Part shown: positions 41,846 to 50,399 of the stretch, piece after piece
How the letters are laid out: each line of letters opens with the position of its first letter
Position numbering within the stretch: position 1 is the first letter of the stretch
Assembly (NCBI GenBank): GCA_002311025.1
Contig: DBYY01000001.1
Location: forward strand, 1-64,000
Source of the DNA: Candidatus Proelusimicrobium tauri
Lineage (GTDB): Bacteria; Elusimicrobiota; Elusimicrobia; Elusimicrobiales; Elusimicrobiaceae
Reading direction: 5' to 3'
Length of the DNA stretch: 64,000 nt
The notes under the pieces: generated by a model
Seen by the model: only the letters and a program-made list of their open reading frames with translations
Databases searched by the model: none
What the model was told of the DNA's origin: nothing
Program-made: the position numbers and the translations under genes

Positions 41846-43037
41846 TATTTGTAAACAGGCAAGTCTTTGCGGCGGTTGCGCTCTAATAAAGGTGCCTTAT
41901 GAAGAGCAGTTAAAGCAAAAAGTTTCGGCAGTTGCTAAACTTTTAGAGCCGTTTTACACGCAAAATATAAAAGTTAATCCAAGTGTTTTAACTAAATATT
42001 ACCGAAATAAAATTGAGTTAAGTTTTACTCATCAGGTTGTTCACAAAGAACCTTTAAACAAAAAAATTAAACGTGATAAAAGTGAACCTTTGGAGTTTGA
42101 AGATGTTCTCGGATTTCGCCAAATGGGGCGTTGGGATCGCTCTGTAAATCTTACAGATTGTTTTTTGTTTAATCAAAATTTAACTTGGTTTATTTACAAA
42201 ATAAATCTTTGGGCAAAAAATAAAAATATTTCTTTTTACGACCAAAGAAAACATACCGGCGTTTTAAGAACACTTATGATGCGCCAAAGTTTTAATGAAA
42301 AAGGGGGAATGCTTGTTTTTATTTCCCAAGCACCTTTTGACACGGAAGGCCTTGTTGAAGTGTGCCACCAAGTTTACCCCGAATACAGCGTTTTAACCGC
42401 TATAAATGACGGCCTGAGCGACGCAAGCCCGATAAAAGATTTAAAAGTTTTAAGCGGTTCAGCCACCATGCAAGAAGCCCTGCTTGTTGATGATAAAAAA
42501 ATTGTTTTTACACTTTCGCCGCAATCTTTTTTCCAAACAAACACAAAAACGGCAAATTTAATGTATCAAATTGTCCGAAATGCAGTTAAGGAAATTGAGC
42601 CCGAAACGCTTTATGATTTATACGGCGGCGCTGGCAGTTTTTCTTTAACAAATGCCGACCTCGTTAAAAAATCTTTTTGTGTTGAGTGCGTGCCCGAGGC
42701 CGTTGAAAACGGCCGCCAAAACGCCGCTTTAAACAATATCAAAAATGTTGATTTTATTTGCCAAACTACCGAAGATTTTCTCGCTCAAAACAAAATTGAA
42801 AGCAAAAACAGTTTAATTATTTTGGACCCTGCCCGTGCAGGCGTTCATCCGCGTGCCTGTGAACTTTTGGCTGGTAGCGGGGTAAAAAACATTTTATATA
42901 TTTCCTGTAATCCCAAAACTTTGGCGGAAAACCTTGCCGTTTTAACCAAAAATTATAAAGTTAAAAAAGTGCAATGTTTTGACTTTTTCCCCAATACAAA
43001 ACATATTGAAACTTTTGCAGAGTTGGAACTTTTATGA
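41838..43037 (+). CDS. 23S rRNA (uracil-5-)-methyltransferase family (RlmD/RumA-like)
   Basis: About 399 residues. The N-terminal CxxxxxCGGC cluster, with a later Cys (LTDCFLF), fits the Fe-S site of RumA-type enzymes. The SAM-binding fold has YDLYGGAGSFSL near residue 250 and LDPARAGVHP near 330, and the catalytic Cys lies in YISCNPKTL. It likely methylates C5 of a uridine in 23S rRNA or tRNA (TrmA-like). The N-terminal TRAM domain seems to be missing or very short. ATG at 41838 overlaps the ychF stop; 41817 is an alternative start. It overlaps the helicase gene by ATGA. Confidence 0.85.
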   Translation: MSNICKQASLCGGCALIKVPYEEQLKQKVSAVAKLLEPFYTQNIKVNPSVLTKYYRNKIELSFTHQVVHKEPLNKKIKRDKSEPLEFEDVLGFRQMGRWDRSVNLTDCFLFNQNLTWFIYKINLWAKNKNISFYDQRKHTGVLRTLMMRQSFNEKGGMLVFISQAPFDTEGLVEVCHQVYPEYSVLTAINDGLSDASPIKDLKVLSGSATMQEALLVDDKKIVFTLSPQSFFQTNTKTANLMYQIVRNAVKEIEPETLYDLYGGAGSFSLTNADLVKKSFCVECVPEAVENGRQNAALNNIKNVDFICQTTEDFLAQNKIESKNSLIILDPARAGVHPRACELLAGSGVKNILYISCNPKTLAENLAVLTKNYKVKKVQCFDFFPNTKHIETFAELELL

Positions 43038-45367
43038 CGGCAACGATAGAACAAATGCTTTCTTCTTTAAACGAAAAACAACTTGAAGCCGTTAATTATA
43101 ATGACGGCCCCTGTTTGATTATTGCCGGTGCCGGTACAGGTAAAACAAAAACTTTAACCACTAAAATTGCCAAACTTATAGCGGACGGCATGAACCCCGC
43201 GCGTATTTTGGCCGTAACATTTACTAATAAAGCAGCCCAAGAAATGCGCCAAAGGATAGACAGCCTTGTCCCCGGCGGTGCAAGAAGTGTGTGGATACAT
43301 ACCTTTCACTCTTTTGCCGTTAGAATTTTAAGGCAACATGCAGAAGTTTTAAAACTAAACCGCGATTTTGTTATTTATGACGAAAGTGAGCAAAAAAAGA
43401 TAGTCAGTCTAGTTTTAGAGGAACTCGGCGTAAAAGATGCCAAAAAAGAAGCACAGTATTATGTTTCCTGTATTTCGCGTGCAAAAGATGATATGCTTAC
43501 CCCCGAAGATTTTATGGCACAAGCCGTCAGTAGCAATATAGACAAAAAAATACAAATTGCCGAAGTCTATAAAAGATATCAAAAGAAATTAGATACCGCA
43601 GGCGCGCTTGATTTCGGCGATCTTTTAATGAAAGTTGTTTTCTTGTTAAAAAATAATCAGGAAATTTGCGAGTATTATCAAAACTATTTTCAGTATATTT
43701 TAGTTGACGAGTATCAGGATACAAATGAAACGCAATATTTTTTAACAAAAAAACTTGCTCTAAAACACCGTCATTTGTGCGTTGTCGGCGATCCGGACCA
43801 GTCAATTTATTCTTGGCGCGGCGCAAATATCCGCAATATTCTTGAGTTTGAAAAAGATTTTAAAGATGCCAAAGTTGTCACTCTTGAGCAAAACTACCGC
43901 TCCACCCAGGTTATTTTGGATGCGGCAAATAAACTAATCAGAAAAAATAAAAACAGACGCGAAAAAAATCTTTTCTCCCAAAAATCCAGCGGGGATCCTA
44001 TAACAGTTAGAGAACTTGCAAGCGAAGGTGAAGAAGCGCGTTATACCGCCATGCAAATAAATAATCTTGTGGAAGAAGGCAATGCAAGTTTAAACGATAT
44101 TGCGGTTTTTTACCGTACAAACGCTCAATCGCGCAGTTTTGAAGATACTTTTAGAAGATACCAAATACCTTACCGCCTTATCGGTGCAGTAAAGTTCTAT
44201 GACAGAAAAGAAATTAAAGATGTCCTTGCCTATGCCAAAGTTTTGGTTAATCCGACGGATACGGTTAGTTTGCTCCGTATTATTAATACGCCGCGCCGTG
44301 CTCTTGGCGAAACGGCCCAACAAGCCCTAATCAATGCGGCAAATGCGGCCGGCACATCTTTATATACCGCTTTAAAATCGGCAGCATTTATAGAAAATTT
44401 AAAACCGACCGCGCGCCGCGGTGCAAAAGAATTTGTTGATTTAATCGAAGGTCTTGCGCTTGAAATGCAAATGACAAGCCCAAGTGATATTTTAGCCAAG
44501 ATTTTAGAATTATCCGGCTATCAAAAAAGTATAGAAGCCGAGTTAGAAAAAGACCCCGAAGCCGCCTCAAGAATCGGCAACTTAAACGAACTTATCAACG
44601 CCGTAAAAGAATATGAAGATAGGTGCCGCCATCAAGAAACAGCACCCACTTTATCAGGATATTTACAGGAAGTTTCCTTAATCAGCGGCGCAGATGAAGG
44701 GGGGGATGATACCCAAAACGGAGCAGTTACCTTAATGACCGTTCACCTTGCCAAAGGTTTGGAGTTTCCTATAGTATTTGTAAGCGGACTTGAGGAAGGA
44801 CTTTTCCCACTTTCCGGCAAAGATGATGATGATATGGAAGAAGAACGCCGTTTATGCTATGTGGCAATGACGCGCGCCAAAAGCACTTTGTATATGACTT
44901 ATACTACAACACGCAGAATTTTCGGTAAAACCTATTCTAATCTAGCATCGCGCTTTTTATTTGACAGCGGTTTAATTGAGCCGACATCATATACAGGCCC
45001 TATGGAAAGAAGCGAAATTGCGCCAAACCGCGGGCGCTTTAACCGCTGGACTTCAAGTAACAGCGTTTCCTATAACAATGCTTCAAAATACAAAAAAACT
45101 TTTGAGGAGTTCGGTATTGATTTGCAAAATGAATATGCCGAGCAGACTTATAAACCAAGCGCGCCCGCTCAAACAGAACAAGCACCTGCGGCAAGCGCGG
45201 CAGGTGGCGGTGCAAAAGTTGGCAGCCGCGTTAAACACGGTGTTTTCGGTATAGGTAAAATCGTTTCTATAAGCGGTAGCGGCGAAGCAACAAAAATTAC
45301 CGTCATTTTTGTAAACGGTACAAAACGCGTTTTTATGCTTAAATACGCCCCGCTTGAGATTTTATAA
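43034..45367 (+). CDS. pcrA: UvrD/PcrA-family 3'-5' DNA helicase
   Basis: 777 residues with the full SF1A motif set: Walker A GAGTGKTKTL near 33, VTFTNKAAQEM, motif II VDEYQDTN near 220, motif III GDPDQSIYSWRGA, QNYRST, motif V TVHLAKGLEFP near 570 and motif VI CYVAMTRAK. A C-terminal Tudor-like segment (VGSRVKHGVFGIGKIVSI) matches the RNA-polymerase-binding tail of PcrA. It acts in mismatch and nucleotide-excision repair and in removing stalled complexes. An Ala/Glu-rich linker lies near 715-740. Confidence 0.93.
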   Translation: MTATIEQMLSSLNEKQLEAVNYNDGPCLIIAGAGTGKTKTLTTKIAKLIADGMNPARILAVTFTNKAAQEMRQRIDSLVPGGARSVWIHTFHSFAVRILRQHAEVLKLNRDFVIYDESEQKKIVSLVLEELGVKDAKKEAQYYVSCISRAKDDMLTPEDFMAQAVSSNIDKKIQIAEVYKRYQKKLDTAGALDFGDLLMKVVFLLKNNQEICEYYQNYFQYILVDEYQDTNETQYFLTKKLALKHRHLCVVGDPDQSIYSWRGANIRNILEFEKDFKDAKVVTLEQNYRSTQVILDAANKLIRKNKNRREKNLFSQKSSGDPITVRELASEGEEARYTAMQINNLVEEGNASLNDIAVFYRTNAQSRSFEDTFRRYQIPYRLIGAVKFYDRKEIKDVLAYAKVLVNPTDTVSLLRIINTPRRALGETAQQALINAANAAGTSLYTALKSAAFIENLKPTARRGAKEFVDLIEGLALEMQMTSPSDILAKILELSGYQKSIEAELEKDPEAASRIGNLNELINAVKEYEDRCRHQETAPTLSGYLQEVSLISGADEGGDDTQNGAVTLMTVHLAKGLEFPIVFVSGLEEGLFPLSGKDDDDMEEERRLCYVAMTRAKSTLYMTYTTTRRIFGKTYSNLASRFLFDSGLIEPTSYTGPMERSEIAPNRGRFNRWTSSNSVSYNNASKYKKTFEEFGIDLQNEYAEQTYKPSAPAQTEQAPAASAAGGGAKVGSRVKHGVFGIGKIVSISGSGEATKITVIFVNGTKRVFMLKYAPLEIL

Positions 45368-45383
45368 ACTCGTCTATACTTTG

Positions 45384-45389
45384 TATAAT
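45384..45389 (+). promoter_or_regulatory. -10 box (TATAAT) for leaderless leuS mRNA
   Basis: TATAAT ends 8 nt before the leuS ATG, and the interval TAAATAT-type sequence contains no Shine-Dalgarno site. Confidence 0.65.
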
Positions 45390-45397
45390 ATAAATAT

Positions 45398-47914
45398 ATG
45401 GCAATAGCAAATTTTCAAGAAATAGATAGAAGACAGCAAAAAAGATGGCAAGAAGCAAAACTTTTTGCCTCTCCCCGTTTACCTAAAACGGGCAAGAAGT
45501 TTTATTGTTTAGATATGTTCCCTTACCCCTCGGGCCAGGGCTTACATGTGGGCCACCCGGAAGGCTATAGTGCATCTGATATTCTTGTGCGCTATAAAAG
45601 AATGAACGGATATAGCGTTTTACACCCTATGGGTTGGGATGCCTTTGGTTTACCTGCGGAAAATTACGCAATAGCAACCGGCGTACACCCAAGAATTACA
45701 ACCCAAAAAAATATTGATAATTTTAGACGCCAAATCAAATCTTTCGGTATGGCTTATGATTGGGATAGGGAAATTGATACAACCGACCCCGAATATTATA
45801 AATGGACACAATGGATTTTCTTGCAACTATTTAAAAAAGGTCTTGCCTATCAAAGCACTGTGCCTATAAACTGGTGTCCTTCCTGTAAAACCGGTCTTGC
45901 TAATGAAGAAGTTTTTAACGGCAAGTGCGAACGCTGCCAAACCCCTATTGAAAAGAAAAATTTGCGCCAATGGATGTTAAAAATTACCGCTTATGCTGAT
46001 AGACTGCTTGAAGATTTAGAAGGGCTTGATTGGCCCGCTTCAACCTTGATGATGCAGAAAAACTGGATTGGCAAAAGTTGTGGCGCGCAAGTGGTGTTTA
46101 AGGTGGAAAATTCACCCGAAACTATTGAAGTTTTTACAACCCGCCCCGATACTTTATTTGGTGCAACTTATGTTGTTTTAGCGCCCGAGCATCCGCTTGT
46201 TAGCAAAATTACTACGCCCGAGCAAAAAGCCGCGGTGGAAAAATACCAAAAAGAAGCCGCCGCCAAAACAGATATTGAACGCGCAGATGTGCAAAAAGAA
46301 AAAACCGGTGCTTTTACCGGTGCCTATGCCATAAATCCTTTAAATAATACCAAAATCCCTGTTTGGATAGCCGATTATGTTTTGACCGGTTACGGAACAG
46401 GCGCTATTATGGCTGTTCCCGCACACGACACACGCGATTATGAATTTGCCAAAAAATTTAATTTACCGATAATTGAGGTTATCAAAAGCGAGCAAGGTGT
46501 TGAGAAAGAGGCCTTTGTCGGTGACGGTGAACTTGTAAACTCCGGCTTTTTGAACGGTCTTAAAGTTGAAGAAGCCAAAGCCAAAATGATTAAGTTTTTG
46601 GAAGAAAATAAATTCGGTCACGCAAAAACAACTTATCGCTTAAGAGATTGGGTCTTTTCACGCCAACGCTACTGGGGCGAACCTATCCCCATAGTTCACT
46701 GCGAAAAATGCGGCGTTGTTCCTTTAGACGAAAAAGATTTACCTTTACGCTTGCCCGAAGTAGAAAAATTTGAACCTAGCGGCACGGGCGAAAGTCCCCT
46801 TGCCAATATTGATAGTTGGGTTAATACCACCTGTCCTAAATGTGGTGGCAAAGCCAAAAGGGAAACAAATACTATGCCACAATGGGCCGGCTCTTGCTGG
46901 TACTATTTAAGGTATATGGACCCTAAAAACGATAAAGCATTAGTTGATAGCGAAATTGAAAAGGCCTATGGCCCGGTTGATTGTTATATCGGCGGTGCCG
47001 AACACGCGGTTTTACACTTGCTTTACTCGCGCTTTTGGCATAAAGTGCTTTATGATTTGGGACTCGTTCATACAAAAGAACCTTATACAAAACTGCGCCA
47101 TCAAGGTATGATACTAGCTTTCTCTTACAGAGATGAAAACGGCAATTATCACGGATATGATGAAATTGATTTTTCAAATCCCGCAGAACCCAAGTTAAAA
47201 TCAAATGGCGCGAAGTTAACCTCTATGGTTGAAAAAATGAGCAAGAGCAAGAAAAATGTTATTAACCCCGACGAAATTTTACAGGAATACGGTGCGGATG
47301 CTTTCCGCTCTTATGAAATGTTTATGGGGCCTTTTGATGCCTCAAAGCCTTGGGATACAAAGGGCATTGAAGGTATTTCACGCTTCTTAAAGAGAATTTA
47401 TTCTTGGTCCGAAGAATTAACTTATAAAGAAATTACCTTACCTAAAGAACTTGAAATTTTAAAGCACAAAACTATCAAAAAAGTTTCTCAAGATATTGAA
47501 AACTTTAGTTTTAATACGGCAATTTCAAGTTTGATGATTTTCTTTAATGAACTTGTTAAACTTAAGGAAATTGACGAAGAAACTATGGCTGTTTTCTTAA
47601 AATTATTACATCCTTTTGCCCCGCATTTAACCGATGAAATTTGGCAGCGTATGGGCAAAACGACTTTCCTTTTAGAGGAAACTTGGCCCACATTTAATGA
47701 ATCCTTAATCAGCGAAGAACAAAAAGAAATTGCCGTTCAAGTCAACGGAAAAATTAAGGATAGAATTAAAATTAATGCCAGTGCTTCTAAAGAGGAAATG
47801 CAACAAGCCGCTTTGAACAGTCCTAAAATAAAGGTCTTGCTTTCGGGCCAAAGTATAGTTAAAATAATAGTAGTGCCGGGTCGTATGGTCAGCCTTGTTG
47901 TTAAACCGTCCTAA
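45398..47914 (+). CDS. leuS: Leucyl-tRNA synthetase
   Basis: 838 residues, normal for bacterial LeuRS. The class I HIGH motif is HVGH in PYPSGQGLHVGHPEGY near residue 42, and KMSKS is intact in KMSKSKKNV near 620. Two zinc-type cysteine clusters are present (CPSC/CERC near 160-180 and CEKC/CPKC near 430-490). The CP1 editing domain includes TTRPDTLFGATYVV and the conserved D in VPAHDTRDYEF. It charges tRNA-Leu and hydrolyses misacylated norvaline or isoleucine. The anticodon-binding and C-terminal domains complete it. Confidence 0.97.
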   Translation: MAIANFQEIDRRQQKRWQEAKLFASPRLPKTGKKFYCLDMFPYPSGQGLHVGHPEGYSASDILVRYKRMNGYSVLHPMGWDAFGLPAENYAIATGVHPRITTQKNIDNFRRQIKSFGMAYDWDREIDTTDPEYYKWTQWIFLQLFKKGLAYQSTVPINWCPSCKTGLANEEVFNGKCERCQTPIEKKNLRQWMLKITAYADRLLEDLEGLDWPASTLMMQKNWIGKSCGAQVVFKVENSPETIEVFTTRPDTLFGATYVVLAPEHPLVSKITTPEQKAAVEKYQKEAAAKTDIERADVQKEKTGAFTGAYAINPLNNTKIPVWIADYVLTGYGTGAIMAVPAHDTRDYEFAKKFNLPIIEVIKSEQGVEKEAFVGDGELVNSGFLNGLKVEEAKAKMIKFLEENKFGHAKTTYRLRDWVFSRQRYWGEPIPIVHCEKCGVVPLDEKDLPLRLPEVEKFEPSGTGESPLANIDSWVNTTCPKCGGKAKRETNTMPQWAGSCWYYLRYMDPKNDKALVDSEIEKAYGPVDCYIGGAEHAVLHLLYSRFWHKVLYDLGLVHTKEPYTKLRHQGMILAFSYRDENGNYHGYDEIDFSNPAEPKLKSNGAKLTSMVEKMSKSKKNVINPDEILQEYGADAFRSYEMFMGPFDASKPWDTKGIEGISRFLKRIYSWSEELTYKEITLPKELEILKHKTIKKVSQDIENFSFNTAISSLMIFFNELVKLKEIDEETMAVFLKLLHPFAPHLTDEIWQRMGKTTFLLEETWPTFNESLISEEQKEIAVQVNGKIKDRIKINASASKEEMQQAALNSPKIKVLLSGQSIVKIIVVPGRMVSLVVKPS

Positions 47915-47925
47915 GAGGTGAAAAA

Positions 47926-48507
47926 ATGAAAAAACTCCTAATTTTACCCTTATTTTTACTTTGTGCTTGTGCTGCCGTGCAAGATGAAATTTACTATAAA
48001 CCCAATGCCCAGATTTTGCCGCAGCATATCAAAAAGATTCACGTTCGTCCTTTTATCAATAGGACCGAAGTCTTTGCTTTAGAGGACCGTTTAACAATTT
48101 CCGTTGTGGATGAATTCTTAAATAACGGTCAATACTCTATTGTTAACGAAAATCAGGCAGACGGCGTTTTAGCGGGTGAAATTATGCGTTATATTCTTTT
48201 GCCCGTTCAGTATGATACGCAACTTGTGCCGACAGTATACCGTATGGAAGTGCTTTTAACTTTGCGTTTTATTGATAAAACCACCAATGAAACTATCTGG
48301 CAAGAACCCGGTCTTGTTCAAGTTTACACTTATTCCGCCTCTACTTTACCCGGCGGTATGAGCGAAGAGCAAGCCAGAGAAAAACTTTGGGCCAACTTTG
48401 CCAAAATGATAGTAAAAAGAACAATACAGGGTTTTGGTTCTGTTCAAACGCAAACACGCCAAACTATACAATCAAACCCCAATCAAACAACTGTAACAAG
48501 ACAATGA
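47926..48507 (+). CDS. lptE: LptE-like LPS-assembly lipoprotein
   Basis: 193 residues. The signal peptide ends at a lipobox (LLCAC, lipidated Cys near 16). The body has the two-helix, four-strand LptE pattern: IHVRPFINRTEVFALEDRLT near 40, a VVDEFL helix, and ADGVLAGEIMRYILLPVQYD near 85-105. LptE plugs the LptD barrel that inserts LPS in the outer leaflet, so an LPS-type outer membrane is implied. AAGAGGTG precedes the start. Its stop overlaps holA by ATGA, the same lptE-holA order found in many Gram-negatives. Confidence 0.85.
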   Translation: MKKLLILPLFLLCACAAVQDEIYYKPNAQILPQHIKKIHVRPFINRTEVFALEDRLTISVVDEFLNNGQYSIVNENQADGVLAGEIMRYILLPVQYDTQLVPTVYRMEVLLTLRFIDKTTNETIWQEPGLVQVYTYSASTLPGGMSEEQAREKLWANFAKMIVKRTIQGFGSVQTQTRQTIQSNPNQTTVTRQ

Positions 48508-49520
48508 GCGTTAAAGATTTAGACAAATTAAAAAAAGATATTTCTGCCGGCACTTTTGCGCCTGTTTATTTGTTTACGGGCGATAATATTTTTTTAAAAC
48601 AGGAATATATTTCCAAAATAAAAGAGGCTCTTAACCCCGACGATTTTAATTTTCAAAAAGAAGACGGCTCTTCTTGCGATATTGCAGGTTTAATTTGCCT
48701 TGCCAATACAGCCCCTGTTTTTAACCCAACGCGTCTGATAGTCCTAAACAATGCAGATAAATTTAAAAAAAATTCAAATGCCTTAAAAGCACTTTGCGCT
48801 TATCTTGAAAAACCTTGCCCGACCACTTGTTTTATTGTTTTACATAATGATTCCAAAAAATCTAAAAAAGATAAAGTTTTAGAAAATTCTTTAAGCGATC
48901 TTGGCGTTTTAATAGATTTTACCGACTTAAAAGGCCTTGCCCTTAATGCTTGGATAAACGAAAAGGCAAAAGATGCAGGATTCTCTTTTGAGCAAGAGGC
49001 TCTTTTTACTTTAGTTGATCAAACCGGTGGCAATATGCAGGCAATTAGTGTTGAACTTGAAAAACTTTTTCTTTATAAACAAAGTGCCGCAAGTAAAAAA
49101 ATTACCCAAGCGGAAGTTTTACAAAGTATCGGTTTTAATAAGGAAGAAAATCCTTACGCTCTTTCAAATGCCATTATGGATGGTAATAAAACCCTTGCTT
49201 TAACGGTTGTTGATAATATGCTAAAAGAAGGCCAAACGCCGGTCAGTTTGCTTGCCCAAATCAGTATGTGTACGGAAAAGATGTTTAGAATAAAACATTT
49301 AAGTAATGCGGGCCTTTCCTCTAGTGAAATTGTTGAATATGCCGGTCTTTTTCCTTGGGAAAGTCGCCTTATTTATAAAGCACCCGCAATGCCAAGCGCG
49401 CAAACACTTTTAAAAACTTTAGATAGAATAATTGAAGCCGATATGAACTTTAAAAGTTCCACTTTAAACGAACCTAGTATTGTTTTAAAAGGTATTCTTT
49501 TATCTTTGTTTTCCAGATGA
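48504..49520 (+). CDS. holA: DNA polymerase III delta subunit
   Basis: 338 residues. The N-terminal YLFTGDNIFLKQEYISKI resembles the P-loop-like start of HolA, the middle has RLIVLNNADKF, and the C-terminal collar region includes NPYALSNAIMDGNKTLAL. The subunit opens the beta clamp within the clamp loader. The start at 48504 was chosen because it gives the ATGA overlap with lptE and the expected N-terminus. Confidence 0.88.
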   Translation: MSVKDLDKLKKDISAGTFAPVYLFTGDNIFLKQEYISKIKEALNPDDFNFQKEDGSSCDIAGLICLANTAPVFNPTRLIVLNNADKFKKNSNALKALCAYLEKPCPTTCFIVLHNDSKKSKKDKVLENSLSDLGVLIDFTDLKGLALNAWINEKAKDAGFSFEQEALFTLVDQTGGNMQAISVELEKLFLYKQSAASKKITQAEVLQSIGFNKEENPYALSNAIMDGNKTLALTVVDNMLKEGQTPVSLLAQISMCTEKMFRIKHLSNAGLSSSEIVEYAGLFPWESRLIYKAPAMPSAQTLLKTLDRIIEADMNFKSSTLNEPSIVLKGILLSLFSR

Positions 49521-49542
49521 AATATTTTTTTACAAATAAAAA

Positions 49543-49573
49543 ACCTGCTCCTTATTTTTTTAAAGAAGCAGGT
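49543..49573 (-). terminator. Intrinsic terminator after the ankyrin gene
   Basis: ACCTGCT and AGCAGGT form the stem. On the minus strand it is followed by six T residues, so it serves the gene ending at 49597; it also lies after holA on the other strand. Confidence 0.85.
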
Positions 49574-49596
49574 CCAGTATTTTATTTTTTAGATTT

Positions 49597-50289
49597 TTAG
49601 TTTAAATCTTTGGCGTTTTTAGCACCATTTTCTTTTAAGATTCTTAGTATTGTCAAGTATTCTTGCTCTACCATTTTGGATTCATGCGAATCTTCTCCGG
49701 TTCGCTTTTTAGTTGCTGCTATAACCATTGCACCTGCGTCTGTGGCAAAATCTAAGATAGTTTTCCCGTCAACAATAGTATTCAAATTTTCTACTTTATC
49801 AGCTAAAAGTCTTACTATCTTTACATTCCCGCTTGGATATATGGCATATTCAAGTGTTCTAAATTCGCCATCTTCCTTATCTGTCATACGGGGTTTTGCG
49901 CCGTGTTGTAACATAAGTTCAACAATTTTGGGATTATTGGTTTCAACAGCAAATTGAAAAATATAAAGACCTTTCACTTTGGCATCAGCTTTTGCTCCTA
50001 TGTCTAATAAAAATTCTATAACATCTTCTTGGAATTTATAATAAAGAGCATAAGCAAGGGGAGGGAATCCGTCGCAATCCATATTAACAAGATTGCGATT
50101 GTCATCTAAAATATTCACGACACTTCTTGGGTCATTGTTATTTAAGGCTTCGCATAAATCTTTAGAAGGATCTTGTTCCTGTTTTACCTGCTGGATAGTT
50201 TTTTCAAGAAATTTTAACTCTTCAGGATTCATTCCTTTAAAAGCACATAAGACAAAAAGTCCTAAAATAACAAAAAATGTTTTTTTCAT
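49597..50289 (-). CDS. Secreted ankyrin-repeat protein
   Basis: 230 residues with a signal peptide (MKKTFFVILGLFVLCAF). After a short helical lead, about four ankyrin-type repeats run from residue 50 to 215. Recognisable pieces are GFPPLAYALYYKFQEDVIEFLLDIGAK, FAVETNNPKIVELMLQHGAK and GKTILDFAT. Ankyrin repeats bind proteins, here in the periplasm or outside. A GGAGG site precedes the start, and the gene sits between holA and valS, convergent with holA. Two more secreted ankyrin-like genes lie at 55402 and 56220. Confidence 0.8.
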   Translation of the reverse strand: MKKTFFVILGLFVLCAFKGMNPEELKFLEKTIQQVKQEQDPSKDLCEALNNNDPRSVVNILDDNRNLVNMDCDGFPPLAYALYYKFQEDVIEFLLDIGAKADAKVKGLYIFQFAVETNNPKIVELMLQHGAKPRMTDKEDGEFRTLEYAIYPSGNVKIVRLLADKVENLNTIVDGKTILDFATDAGAMVIAATKKRTGEDSHESKMVEQEYLTILRILKENGAKNAKDLN

Positions 50290-50355
50290 AGGTTATCCTC
50301 CGCATATTGCTATAAGTATATTCTAATCGCTAAATATAATTTTTTCAAGTGTGTT

Positions 50356-50383
50356 TTTAGGCCTATTTATAAATAGGCCTAAA
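50356..50383. repeat. Perfect 28-bp palindrome
   Basis: TTTAGGCCTATTTA followed by its exact complement forms a palindrome just downstream of valS. It lacks a good T run in either direction, so it is either a weak terminator or an RNA 3'-end stabilising hairpin. Confidence 0.6.
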
Positions 50384-50399
50384 GCCCAAGAAAAAAATA

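Noticed and set aside
48387..48503. Upstream extension of holA
   Set aside because: It overlaps lptE in another frame and adds residues unlike the family; ATG at 48504 gives the ATGA overlap and the proper N-terminus.
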